Of a stretch of DNA of 64,000 nt, positions 1 to 10,883 are shown in pieces (the stretch's first letter is position 1; every line of letters begins with the position of its first letter). This DNA is from Paramacrobiotus metropolitanus (Eukaryota; Tardigrada; Eutardigrada; Parachela; Macrobiotidae): positions 558,001 to 622,000 of the forward strand of contig NW_026570293.1 of the NCBI RefSeq assembly GCF_019649055.1, read 5' to 3'. The translations under genes and the position numbers were made by a program. The notes below the pieces were generated by a model. The model was not told the DNA's origin and ran no database searches. It worked only from the letters and a program-made list of their open reading frames with translations.

Positions 1-301
1 AGCATAAAAAATTATCAATGTAGAAATGCTCAGCTTCGTTCGGAAATCGCCAGCGAAAGCCTTGTAATTGGCGGTGCGCTGGGAAAACCGGCACCGAACG
101 GTAGGGTGCACGGATGTCAGTAATTGCAAAATAGCAATTACTATGACTAAGCGATACAGCTTTATCGACGGTATCGAAAGTAAAGCATTCAGCCTCAACA
201 TAATTATTTAAAGAGTTGTCGACAGGGCGGCTACAGTCTGTGATTGGACGCAGGCTATTTTCGCCTTTTTTCGGTACAGCTCCAATTGCGTTTGGGTTTG
301 A

Positions 302-600
302 TTAATTGACGAGATATTTTTCCACTATCAAGCAAACTGCTTTGAACAGTTTGTCAAGCATCGGCTTTGCAGCTTCACTCATAGCCGAAGAATAATTTCG
401 ACAATCTGCTGATGGGACACTGTCAATATCATTAACTGTCTTAAACCCATGCGCTAAGCCCTTTAATATAAAATCGGTATCGGGCGAATCAATAGCTAGT
501 AATTCCTTCTGCCAGCTGCTAATGTGCTTTGTCAAGGCACAACGAGACTGAAGATCGGAATCTACAGAAAGGCTATTATGAACAGGAGAAAAACAAGTGG
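302..600 (-). pseudogene. Fragment of retroelement pol (region before the reverse transcriptase)
   Basis: The C-terminal ~85 residues of this minus-strand frame (a Trp, a PDTDFILKGL stretch, a GF and an N-x-S-S-A motif) match the linker that precedes the reverse transcriptase in tyrosine-recombinase retrotransposons. The intact element at 34.6-36.4 kb has the equivalent stretch LLATHPDAFL near the start of its pol. The frame stops at 302 and nothing recognisable as reverse transcriptase follows to the window edge. It lies downstream of the gag-like frame at 699-1489 on the same strand, the order expected in such an element. Seen: motif and order. Inferred: a decayed, truncated copy. Confidence 0.5.
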
Positions 601-698
601 AAGATGGAAGACAGTTGCACATGAGTGAGCAATCAGTGCGTATTTTGTCTCCCTCTGGTCGCTGTGGAATTGCAGCTGGCGCCTTGGTGGTCGCCTCC

Positions 699-1489
699 CT
701 AGTGACCACAGATGTTAGCAAAGCCGCACGTGGCGCTGCTGTAACATTTATTTTCCTGCCAGTTATAGCAGCAGGTAAACTTATAGCGGATTGTGCCGGC
801 GCGTTGATTGCCGGCATTCCCACGAAAAAGCGGACGCTTCTTTTGTGTCTTCCGATCAACATCGAGATCACAACGACGCGTTTTCGCATGAAAATATTTA
901 TCGTTCAAGGCAGACCGTTCATGTGAATCAGAAAGACTGAGACCATCATGAGTGGCCATTTCAGGAAATTCTTCGTCAAATTTCAAAACTGCCTTATCGC
1001 CGTAATCACGCCGACGTATAGCCAGAAATTCTAAATATTGCAAATATTCAGTAAGCGATTGATGGTGTTTGCCAGAAACAGTCCGTGCAAGTTTGACGGC
1101 TGTTTTCAAACTGTATACCGTAAACTCGTCGTACGATAAATCCGTTGCAGTGGGTCGGCTGCGTTTGCCGCTATGCAAGGTGACCTTTGGAGGTTGCTTA
1201 TGTGGTAACGGCAATTTACGAGCGTGAATCGACAGTCTGCACTTACTACGAGAGTGTGTGCGCTTACGCGAACGAGAAGAGCTATCGCTATTAGAGGACT
1301 CACCCGAGTTGTAGTTGTTAGAATAGTGGCGGCCGTGGCTCTGGCGTGAACGTTGCTCGGAGTAACCGCGGGAGCGGGCCCTGCCACGGCTGCTGCCGGC
1401 GGCCGATGCTTGCTGACCGCTGTTGCTATTGGCGACCGGGACAATGGCTTGCGCGGATCCCGCGTTCTCGGCATTGCTGTTACGGGAGC
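699..1489 (-). pseudogene. SR-rich gag-like remnant with CCCH-type zinc finger
   Basis: An open minus-strand frame of about 263 codons lies between an in-frame TAG near 1489 and the stop at 699. No ATG lies near its 5' end, and the sequence before it resembles a 3' splice site. The N-terminal part is rich in Ser, Arg, Gly and Gln. The middle is helical (EYLQYLEFLAIRRRDYGDK). The end has a cysteine pattern (CCYNWQENKC, then C-x5-C and a terminal GH) like the zinc finger of gag proteins in DIRS-type elements; the finger is cut by the stop. Known: such proteins bind element RNA. Inferred: it and the pol fragment at 302-600 are one decayed element. Confidence 0.5.
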
Positions 1490-1907
1490 GCTATGACAAC
1501 TAAAAAACAGAAAACATAAAGTGCGAACCTTGAAGTAATATCACAAATAATAAATAAAACAATTATTTCATGTACAACATCTAGACATAAACGCACTTCG
1601 ATCGTGCAGAAAAACCATATTAAAAACAGTGTGTTTCGAAAAAGAAAAACTGCTGACGGTATTCTTTCATACCGATTCTTCCGAGGTACGGTGGAAAATC
1701 TTCTTATTTGACTATGTTTTGAAATTAACTGCATAAACACTTGTATTAAATATTAATTTTGGCAATACTAAGAACTGAAAACTGAAAAAGAACTTAAATA
1801 GTTATTATAATAAAATAATAGGGCATATGAAGAATGCCTAGAATCAGTGAATCACCATCCTTCCCGTGCTGAGACAAAAACGTTTGTAGGTGATTTTGGA
1901 TATTTTC

Positions 1908-2807
1908 CTAACTTTCTCCAAATTCGTTGCTTTCATCATAAAGATACGCACTATGTGACGGCCATTCAGCGCCACAATGGTGGCAAATAAAAATATTTTC
2001 CGAATTTTCTTCCAAAGTTTCTTCTCCAATGAAACCGTTATCCTGCGTTTCGCTAACGTGGGAATTAATGTTAAGAATTTCGTTCATTTTTTCTAGTAGA
2101 TCATCTACCTTCTTTGTCCTTTCATCTGAGTGCTCATTTTGTTTCCGTGCTTCATTAGCAAACGGGAGAGTCAGCAATACTGCTGACCTTTGACTTTCTT
2201 GATCCTTTTCTTTCACAGGGTATAATTCTTCAGCTATCTCCAATATATCTTTAGGTGTTTTCTTTCCCATAACACGCAACTGCATAGCAGCTTGTCGATC
2301 TCTCATTCCTTTTAAAATAAAATAACCTATTTCTGTTTGCTTCATGTTAGGATCCGCATGTTTGCATAGATCCACGATTGAAAAGTAGTATGTCCGAAAA
2401 TCTTCTTCGTTTCCTTGTTTTCGAGAGATCAGTGTATCGATAGCCTTTTCCGGCGTTCCGAGTTTTCCAAATGTTTTTTGAAATTCCCTTTCTAAGGTGT
2501 TCCAATCAACGCCTGCCGCCAGAGGGCGATTTTTTATCCACTTACGCGCTGTTCCTGCTAACACTTCCGAAAATCGTCTGGCCTTAGTAGCATCATCTCA
2601 AGAATATGATTCTGCGCAACGCAAATACGATTCCAACCAGGTTTCTGCATCTTCGTGCGGTGCTGCCGAATATGGTGGTGGCAGTTTGACCTTCGGGCCT
2701 TCCGCCATTCTGCTTTCTTGTATATTGTCTCGGTTTTCGTTTACTTCTACTTTGTGTTCCACTATTTCCACGCTGGGTTTCTCTTGTGCTAATTCCACGG
2801 TCGACAC
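1908..2807 (-). pseudogene. LTR-retrotransposon gag interrupted by in-frame TGA
   Basis: Two minus-strand frames (2598-2807 and 1908-2564) are in the same phase and are separated only by a TGA at about 2598-2600. The first ends in a proline-rich PPPYSAAPHEDAETWL segment, typical of the start of a Ty3-type gag. The second holds LAGTARKWIKN, WNTLEREFQKTFG and RTYYFSIVDLCKHAD, the helices of the retrotransposon gag (capsid-like) domain. A tail CHHCGAEWPSHSAYL could be a reduced zinc knuckle. No protease, reverse transcriptase or integrase follows on the same strand, so this is a lone gag. It may be a dead insertion, or a retained gag with a damaged or read-through codon; decay is the simpler view. 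Confidence 0.65.
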
Positions 2808-2829
2808 TTTGATTGCCGTTTGCCTAGAC

Positions 2830-4300
2830 TGACGTTCTATGTTTTGGTCTTCTGTAAAGCAGTACTCCGCCTTTCCTCCTCTACTTTAAGTATCCTCCTC
2901 TTCAAATGAGTTGCCGATTTCTAGTTTTGGTTGCTTGTCCAGGGGCTTTTCCTCCTGACTAGTGTTTGGTGAAAGCTGGGGAGTTTTCTGTCTATCAGCA
3001 GGTCTTTTCACATCAAGAATATTTTTTCTCCGTAACCAAAATGCTGCCGACTGGTGTTTGATTTGAAATACAACAAGTTTCCAGATTTTACCGAACAGCT
3101 GTTCGTTATATATTAAAGTTAAGATTAATAACCAAGAATCGTGTTGCCAATAACTTGCGCGCTTCCAACGTTGAAATATAAAGGTGACTTTGATAATAAA
3201 ACGGGAATTTTACATGAATTCCTTTTCCTTTTATAAGCGCTTCTATTAGTAACTAATAAAATTTCTGCAGTCAATATACCCGATAAATGTATACGTCTAG
3301 GCTGAGTTTAGCAACAGTTCACAAAAATGCTTCGCTAGAATTCCAGCAATCACGTCTTCCGCCTGGATTTTGCGGTCACACTATGCAACTATTCTTTGCG
3401 CTGTTTCTGCTTGCGTTGTTAGATACGAGTATGATCGTTAGCTACGAAATACTAGTACTGTACTACAGTAGTTATCCAGTACTGGCTTATTTGTAGCTCA
3501 CACGTTATCAGTGAGCGGATATGGTTAGGAATGAGTCATGCGAGAAAGAGTCGGTTGTTGACCCACACAAAAGATTCTTACGCACAATTAACGGACAGTA
3601 TTACTACAGTATACATAGAAATCACACATTATACGTACACGTATCTTCGGCTCATTTGTGCTGATAATAAAGATCTCAAAAAACGCACATTGGCTTGGTG
3701 AAAGTAATACCAACTAGTACACAGCTACGAGTATTTCCAAAACGAAAAATAAATAAAAACTTTTAATTAGTGAAAATTCCAATAAATAATGCTGTATTCA
3801 ACGGTGCGACGGACACATAACTGTAATCAACGGTGCAACGGACACATAACCTCTTCTCACTTACGGGCGCAATAAAAATCTGCACAGCTGTCTGTATATA
3901 CTGTGGTGTTATTATGGACCAGATAACAACGACAACAGTTCTACCTGTGCTGTGCGCGACTGTCTGTATTGCAAGTTACCTGTGGTCAGCAGGTGCACTA
4001 ACAAATATCTGTGTCGCTGTGGGCTAAATAATCCTCGGTACCGGAATCAAAATCCAAAATTAAATATGTTCCAAATAATTCAACGCGCGCAATTGTATCA
4101 AAATCTCTCCAGGTCACAAATTATTAGCATAATCTCACAATGTGATGCACTTACAAGTCTTCCTTCACGCCATTTGTCGCAGTATAGAGTTCTCCTGTAA
4201 GCGCACCTGTGCTACACCTGTACAGGTCGACGATGACCTTTACGTGTTACCTATGTCTCCCTATAACGATTAGGCAACGCACCCGTATGTTAGTGACCTT
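2830..4300. other. AT-rich stretch with no recognisable gene
   Basis: Short open frames here (for example 3287-3496 plus and 3833-4027 plus) show no domain, no splice partner and no codon signature. A short direct duplication near 3,800-3,850 repeats a 'caacggtgc(a/g)acggacacataac' type segment twice. Nothing else stands out. Confidence 0.4.
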
Positions 4301-4598
4301 TATTCAATATAACACTATGCCCACAATAACAATGCTAATGCTAGGTAATCCAGGTGTAGGCTGGTAGTCGAGTGGTAGACTGCTGGTGGACTGCTGTCGG
4401 ACTACTGTCTGGTACGGTGTGGAGGGGTGCTTTATATATGGTCCTGGTCCGGATGGGCTCGGCTGCCATGGGTGGGGCTGGTGTGGCGACAAGCCAATGA
4501 CAGAGTGCATGACGGCATGATGATGTAATATGCGGTCAGCGTGATGCCATATGACCGCGCAGGAATGTGCAGGGCATACCTGCACGGGCTTCCGGTGA

Positions 4599-5069
4599 CT
4601 AATGGTCATGCGGTGCGACTAGTGACGATGTCGTCACATCGGAAACGGCAAGCGGTGCTCGGTGATTGATGAAGATCTGAATCTCGTTGCGACCGGCAGG
4701 AAGCTTGATGAAATCGAGATCTTTCGGATAGGACTTACTTTGATGAAGGCGGAGAAGTTTGTCCAGGTTGGTGAAGCCAGCTTCCTCCAAATCAAGCAGG
4801 GTGGCTGGAGCCAGGCCGCATACGGTAATCAGCTCGGCTAATGGTCCGACGGCAGCCATTCCTGCTGGAGGTCCAACAGGATGGTCAATTGGTGCGGTGG
4901 CGCCGTTGGCTTCCACAGCGCCTTCCATGCGTGATGGCGGGATTTCGTTGTGGTTATACAAACGTGCCAACAAGACTTTCCTGACGCCGGTATCATCCAG
5001 ATCAGCATCACGGCATGCCTGCTTGAGCTGTGGAACCTTCAACTTCTTCAGTTCGTTCTTCGAGACCAT
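4599..5069 (-). CDS. Small protein with SAP-like N-terminus and SAM-like C-terminus
   Basis: An intact 156-codon minus-strand ORF with ATG at 5069. Residues ~5-40 (ELKKLKVPQLKQACRDADL, then VRKVLLARLYNH) have the two-helix pattern of SAP domains, which bind DNA. Residues ~78-140 (LAELITVCG, LLDLEEAGFTNLDKLLRL, IKLPAGRNEIQIFI) resemble a SAM domain, usually a protein-protein module. The start is supported by an AT-rich upstream stretch and by the SAP helix beginning within a few residues of the ATG. It has no membrane segment or signal peptide. SAP-like modules also occur in gag-like proteins of mobile elements, so this may be the single ORF of a non-autonomous element rather than a host gene. 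Both domain calls are by pattern only. Confidence 0.5.
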   Translation of the reverse strand: MVSKNELKKLKVPQLKQACRDADLDDTGVRKVLLARLYNHNEIPPSRMEGAVEANGATAPIDHPVGPPAGMAAVGPLAELITVCGLAPATLLDLEEAGFTNLDKLLRLHQSKSYPKDLDFIKLPAGRNEIQIFINHRAPLAVSDVTTSSLVAPHDH

Positions 5070-5099
5070 TATGAAGACCGTTGGCGGTTATTATTAAAA

Positions 5100-6880
5100 A
5101 GGTCACAGAACGTTCTAAAGGCTAACGATGTAAAAGCTAAGTATCTGCTAGTAGCAGGCTAATTTGCTAAGTTGCTAACAAAAATTTTGCTAACTGCGAA
5201 GGTAGGAGCAATGATTGTGCACTGTGTGCAGTGAGTTGCTTATATACCTCATCCTGACACTGACCGCTGGCCAATCTCCAAGCGGGCGGGCTTAGGTTGC
5301 GCCGCTAGCCAATAATGGACAGATTCCCTTTCCCGGGGAATCTTGTCTCTTTAGCCATTGTCTTGTGTGCCAGTGCATGGGTCTAATAATGCTTACAATT
5401 CTGAGCTGTGTTGTATCATATGCCTTCTGTAGCGGAGTTTGGTAATGAGCGTGTGTTGTGTTCGTCCAGGTTTAAATTCCCATGCTGTGTATGCAAAACA
5501 CAGCAGGTTAATGGGTTACCTGCTACCGAGATGAAACTATTAAACTATTAAACTAAACCTTGATATTGTTATCGAGCCATGGAAATAAAGTGCACCTAGC
5601 CACTAAAAGTGTTTGTCCATAATTGTTAGTCTATATATATGTGTGTTACTTCGGGCTGATGCGGATGGAATCGGTTTCGGAAAGCATAAAAATTGCTGGT
5701 CGGATTCTGATTTTAAAGCAAATGCTTTTTGCTCAAGTCTACAGAGTACTCGTTAACGCTTTCGAATTAAGCCGACATCTTCCGGTGGCTTTTTTTCACT
5801 TGGACTTGCAGCCTTGCACTGTCCACACGTGGTGCAACATAACGCGCGACGCAAAAACGTTTGCCGACCAGAAGTTAAATAACACCCTTTTCTTTGTTGC
5901 GTTAAGTTCAGTTCAATGTTTCGATATAAAACTTCACGTCTATAATTGCCTACTGGTTCGACAATAAAGTGTGTTCTATTTACTGGCGATAGCGATAAGG
6001 TCAAGGATTTAGATACCAAATAACAGGTCAGTCAACAACCTTAGCACCGCTTGTGCCGCGCAGTCAGCGTATACTGCGCGCCGCAAGGTCATGACAATAC
6101 CTAAGCCTTTGGGAATCAAAAATTTCCGCGCCAACCGATGCGCGAGTTGCCTGCAAGCGGTTTGTAGTTTCAGCTGAATTTAGAATGTCCCGACAATTCT
6201 GTAGTACATCGTACGATGACATGCAGCGCACAAACATTATGGCTATATCGATTATTTTTATGGGAAACATGTTCTGCTGATGGTAGTGGTGGTAAATGAT
6301 TAACGACTGCAATCAAAAGCTACAGAGTTTACTACTGCAACACTTCCCGGCAAACAATAAAGTGTGAAATGCGTTATAGTCAGTTAGTTATTGCCTTCTC
6401 GTTGATCAGTTAATTACGTAGTAATGACAAGAAAATTAGCAAAACGAAAACGCAGTTTAATTATATCAAACGTGGAATTTCTTCCTGTAGAACAAGTTTT
6501 ATGAGCCTGTTATACGAGTATGAGCAGTTTTACGGACAGTCATGAAGTAAACCACAATATCAAAGGTCTAAACTTGTCCCATGATATGCAGTACTCGTAC
6601 TACATGGAGCAGTGGGCATCGTGCATCTGCTGATAACCGTCCTGAAGCACCTCCACCGCTTCCCGTCCGCATTTCTCCGTAAGCTGCGGCTTGGCCGCAC
6701 CATTCACTGTGGTGGTAAAACGGCGCAGATATCTACAAGGACAACACACGCGTTGAAATACACAAAAGGTGGCAGTGGGTTCGAACAAAAACGCACTTGT
6801 TGGCGCAGTATGCGCTAAGACAGCGGCTTCTGCTTTTTACGTTTATAATATTGCCGAATAATGGCGATAATGCGACGTGA
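5100..6880. other. Intergenic stretch, no supported gene
   Basis: Open frames at 5623-5967 (plus), 5753-6019, 6064-6312 (minus) and 6612-6818 (plus) overlap on opposite strands and have no recognisable domain or splice structure. Low-complexity 'ttgctaa' repeats lie near 5,150-5,200. No further feature is supported. Confidence 0.4.
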
Positions 6881-6886
6881 TATCAC

Positions 6887-7512
6887 CTACTGGCAGACAT
6901 TATGACGGGCGCTAGTGGCATTGTGTGAAGATAACGTCAGATCTCTCTCCACCCCTAACAGCTCCATGAACAAGCCAGAGCGTCCCGCGCAGTGCTCGTG
7001 AGCGCGCAACAATCGCAGGGTATTGACAGGCAGCTGACATGTCATGGCCACGACACTGGTCCTCTCCGCAGCGTACCAGAAATCGTATCGTGTGAAACGC
7101 TGGAGGAACGCCGGATCGTCCGCACAGCGGACCGGCAGATTAAATAGGCAGTAGGCGGAGTTGTTTGCAGCACTATAACATCGCAACTCTTTTAGTGAGA
7201 AGTGTGCTGAGTGCATCAACGAAAAGCAGAGTAATAATGAAGTTATTATTAATAACTTGATCCCTATTAATAAATGATGGCTTAATAACTTGTTAGTTGA
7301 CTGCTTTACCGGCAATAATCGTGGGCCAACTGCTGAGTGGCAGTGACATCCGCATCCGTTACTGGCCACGATACGGACTGCACTGCGGCGCTATGGTTCG
7401 CCATCAGTTCGCGGCATTCTTGCATCAGGTCATCACTGCACGATTCACTCCGTACTGCACCAAACAACAGCGACAATGTTACCAGTTGCAGAAAATGCAG
7501 AATGAAGGCCAT
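6887..7512 (-). CDS. Probable secreted cysteine-containing protein, two exons
   Basis: Exon 1 starts at ATG 7512 with a good signal peptide (MAFILHFLQLVTLSLLFGAV) and reads to about 7309, ending in HDYCR just before a GT donor (GTAAAG). Exon 2 reads from about 7187 (ELRCYSAANNSAYC) to the stop at 6887. The mature protein would have about ten cysteines and N-glycosylation motifs (NHSA, NNSA, NATS). The intron between is AT-rich and about 120 bp. The exact acceptor could not be reconciled with the phase of the donor, so the junction is tentative or slightly damaged. No known family is recognised; an extracellular role is inferred only from the signal peptide and cysteines. Confidence 0.5.
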
Positions 7513-7861
7513 TTTTGCTAATCTGCTGCGAAAACGATGCCACGAAATTACAGATTTTTCTGCAGCACGGTGCCAGTGTAAATGATGGTGGGGTGCTGTT
7601 TCTGCGCCAATGTTTCTAGAGATGCTATCGAAATGCGTATCTCTGCAACGCGCTAGAGGGACTTTGCAATGCACTGCGGTGTAAAACGGACCGGGTGTTG
7701 TAAAATGTAGCATTGCACTTTGGAACTTTGGAATGCTCAATGCTTCAAGTTTTCCGGTATCTATCAGCGTGGTCTGCTGCTGACAGCAACCAGGAGGTAC
7801 GGAGTTCAATCCCCACTATGGTCGAATATTTTGCACAAATCTGTCGTGTAATTAAACATTT

Positions 7862-8035
7862 GGCTATGGCTATTTTGCCGCAGTATAACAATAGGGGTCT
7901 GAATAGCCCTTAGGCTATTTTGCCGCACACTGCGCCGGAATAGCCAGTTGGCTATGGTGGGCGAAATAGCTTGTTGGCTATTTTACCGCACACTGCGTTA
8001 AAACAGCTCATTAGCTATTTTGCCGCACTATGGAC
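7862..8035. repeat. Degenerate repeat around GGCTATTTTGCCGC
   Basis: At least four imperfect copies of a unit containing GGCTATTTTGCCGCACACTG occur in alternating orientations; GGCTATT and AATAGCC pair to give short hairpins. A related block lies at 12,255-12,340, where AAATAGCC-AACT-GGCTATTT is an inverted repeat. It is non-coding and probably the ends or decay products of a small transposable element. Confidence 0.6.
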
Positions 8036-8100
8036 GGGAACAGGATAATTATAATAAGGGACACTCGATAATAAGGGGCAACTCTACCATTCCCTTAAAC

Positions 8101-8162
8101 TGCCCGCACTAGATATCTGTTCCTTCGACATCAGAGGCTAACAACTAGTGCGGGCAACTTTT
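8101..8162 (+). ncRNA. Candidate small hairpin followed by a T-run
   Basis: A perfect 12-bp stem (TGCCCGCACTAG at 8101-8112 with CTAGTGCGGGCA at 8145-8156) encloses a 32-nt loop and is followed within two bases by a run of six T. In a eukaryote this could be a short RNA polymerase III transcript ending at the T-run, or simply an inverted repeat. No promoter boxes were recognised, so confidence is low. Confidence 0.2.
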
Positions 8163-8499
8163 TTGGATTCGCTATCTCTTGAAAAAAGTGTAACGAGCGT
8201 GCGAGTTACGCTACGAGTTTTGATATTCATGCGAGTAAAAAAGTATTTTGGGTTATACCGCAAGTTACGTTAGCATAGACGAGAAAAGATCCATTGTCGC
8301 CTTCGCCTCATGTGCACCTACGATCGAAAGTCCATTCCATTGGACTGGAAAGTAATGTTGGTGATATTTGAAATTTAAAAAATGGTAAGAAATATTTTTT
8401 ATATATCCGAGATTTTATCAAAATAATTTTGTCCGCCATAACGAACTGACACCAGACAGATATTAGTCATTCATTGCGACATTTGCGTAGTACGCGTCT

Positions 8500-8562
8500 G
8501 TAATCGTCCGACGACCGGCGGTCGTCTCAGAGAGACGACCGCCGGTCATTTTGGACGGTTAC
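8500..8562. repeat. Perfect 16-bp hairpin with 3-base loop
   Basis: GACCGGCGGTCGTCTC (8513-8528) is followed by AGA and then by its exact reverse complement (8532-8547). Flanking GTAATCGTCC and GGACGGTTAC extend the pairing with one mismatch. It marks the left border of a GC-rich block (8.55-10.7 kb) and may be a transposon end. Confidence 0.7.
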
Positions 8563-10750
8563 ACACGTGTGTAGCCATCTGACACTTTAGTCGGACCGCA
8601 CTGAACAAAACGGGCGGAACACCCTCCGGACACGCATGGACAGCAGGCTGAAGAAGAGCGAGCATCACACACGCCCACTCGGCAGCCCGGCGTCCCGGTA
8701 GACACTTGCGGACCAAACCGAGCCGGTGAACGCACAATCCGGAGAACGGGTAGCGGAAACCGCAGTGGATGGATGGTAACCCGGCACGCAGCCAGATCAC
8801 CCGGCCCGGATGGAGCGGACCAGTTTACACCAACGGTCATTCAGCAGAGTTCGACCGAGAGCTCAGTCGACCGCTTGACGGGCAAGTCTACCATTTTGTC
8901 GCCGGTCGATACTGTTCGAGCCGGAATTGTTCCAGTGCCTCTACCGTAGTGCACGGCAGCCCGGAATCGACACCGAAGGCGGACAGAACTCGACCCGAAC
9001 GAACCGGTATTTCAGACGCCGGAAGGACAGCAGTTCTAGAAACTTAGCGGGCCGCCGAACTAGATCACCGATGGCACAATAAACGGAAGGCAAAGAAGGC
9101 AACCTTGGCGGAAAAGGATGCGACCTCTATGAAAGCAGAGAATGCGGACATGGCAGAAGTCACCGACCGACTCCGAAAATGGGCGGACACTTTCGCGACC
9201 GAGAGCGTCTACCTTAGGCAGGAGTGCAGCAAAGAACCGAAGCGCGTTAGAGATGCTACATCGACGGCAACAAAAGAAAGGACACGTACAAGGAAAAGCT
9301 AAAAAAATCTCTGTTCGTTAACCGAGTACATTGTATGAACCGTCAAAGCTCCGAAAGAGCAGACGAATGTCATTTTGAAATACGTCAACCTACAACAGGA
9401 ACTGGGAACACCGATACACTTGATGGAGCAGCTTGAGACACGAGTGGCCGGCTCGGAGACGAATATGACGACAGCCCGGTGCCGCGAAGTGCTACTCCGC
9501 GGTTGCTTGGTTCGATGGGATTGACCGACACGACACCCCGGACTACTGGTGCGGCGAAACGGACAAACCCAACGAAGCCGGACGGACAGTCAAAACAGTC
9601 CGGAACGGAACAGATAGGTAGCTTCAAGATCGAACACCGCAGTCGCACGAACCCATCCTGACCGATGGATCTAACCGGCGGAAAGAACAGCCTGACACGA
9701 GAAACCTGATCGACGTGGTGGACAATTGTGGCACATCCGACAGGATGAACTTTCGATACCAGCCCGGCACGGCGCATGCCGGATTTTCGGTGGTTTGCTG
9801 CCAAACCCGGTCGGTCGCGTCCATACCGCGATTCTTCTTCCGTCAGTTACTCCGGAGCCGTATTATTGGAGTCTCATCGAGGCCGGGCTTGTCGGGAGCA
9901 GGGATCATCCTCGATGTTGGTCGTCGTAGTCGTGGTCGCCGTTGTCCGGCTGTCACTTTCTGACGGGTTTTGCTGACGTCGGTCCTGGGTCCGATGTCTT
10001 GTTCGCGCCAACGTGGGCTGCCGCACCGTCCATTCTGGTCGGCAGGGTTAATCCTCCGGTTGTCGTGTGACCGCGGCTGACCATTGTTCTCCGCCAGCAG
10101 ACAAATGTGCCGGGCGAGGCTGCGCTCCGACTTAGACGGGTTCCTGTCCATGCTGCACTAAGCCCGTATGCAATACGGCCTGCTGATACATTCGGCCGAC
10201 TAACTGTCCAAATTTCATCCTCCAGTATTGCATCATTGCCGGACAGCTGTCCGGGCGAGAATCGTCGGGACGCGAAACGCGCTGGACGACGGGATGACCA
10301 GGCCGATGCCGACCGAGACCAACGACACGACCGGGAAGAGAAACCGAGAGGCCGGCTGTGCCGTTCCGTACCCGGCTGTGCCGTTCCGTTCCCGGCTGTG
10401 CCGTTCCGTTCCCGGCTGTGCCGTTCCGTTCCCGGCTGTGCCGTTCCCGATTTATAGGAAGGCCGGTATCGCAGCGCAGCGAGTATCCACCGGCTGTTTT
10501 CCCGTACCCCCCAGGTATCCTTTCCAAAATGTGGTGACCGGGCTGACGTAGATTGACGGGTGAATCTGTCCGACGGTTTTACGTGCAGAACGGCCAACTG
10601 GATGTAGCTGACATCAGCAAACCGGAAGCAGTCTTTTCCGGCTTCGCCCTCGAGTGATACGAGAACCACTCGACCCTCGAGCGTGAAGAAAGCTTTCACG
10701 TCAATGAATGACTGGATAGGTTTAGCGACCGATTTGCAAAATGTAAGCAG
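8563..10750. other. GC-rich block of unknown origin
   Basis: Base composition is clearly more GC-rich than its surroundings. Overlapping open frames occur on both strands. The only one with any protein-like character is 9105-9302 (plus; MAEVTDRLRKWADTFATES), which is Lys/Arg/Glu-rich and could form a coiled coil, but it is short. This may be a decayed mobile element; no conserved domain was recognised. Confidence 0.35.
10352..10449. repeat. 20-bp tandem repeat, about five copies
   Basis: The unit CCGGCTGTGCCGTTCCGTTC repeats head to tail nearly five times with only single-base changes. It causes the repetitive His-Ser-Arg-Glu-Arg-Asn-Gly reading seen in antisense frames, which are not genes. 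Confidence 0.9.
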
Positions 10751-10883
10751 GTTAACGTTACACCGGAGATGAACAACCACATCTACCGCTGGGGGCAAGA
10801 AAAGCCGGAACAATGCTTCGAAATCATGATGGACTTAAAATCTCGTGGCGGTCTATCAGAACAGCTGGCAGAACAGCACGAAA

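Noticed and set aside
8101-8162. Rho-independent terminator
   Set aside because: The shape fits, but the surrounding genes have introns; a bacterial terminator has no meaning here, so it is listed only as a weak RNA candidate.
10352-10449. Regular 20-bp repeats that could suggest a CRISPR array
   Set aside because: The units are head to tail with no spacers, and the context is eukaryotic; it is a simple tandem repeat.
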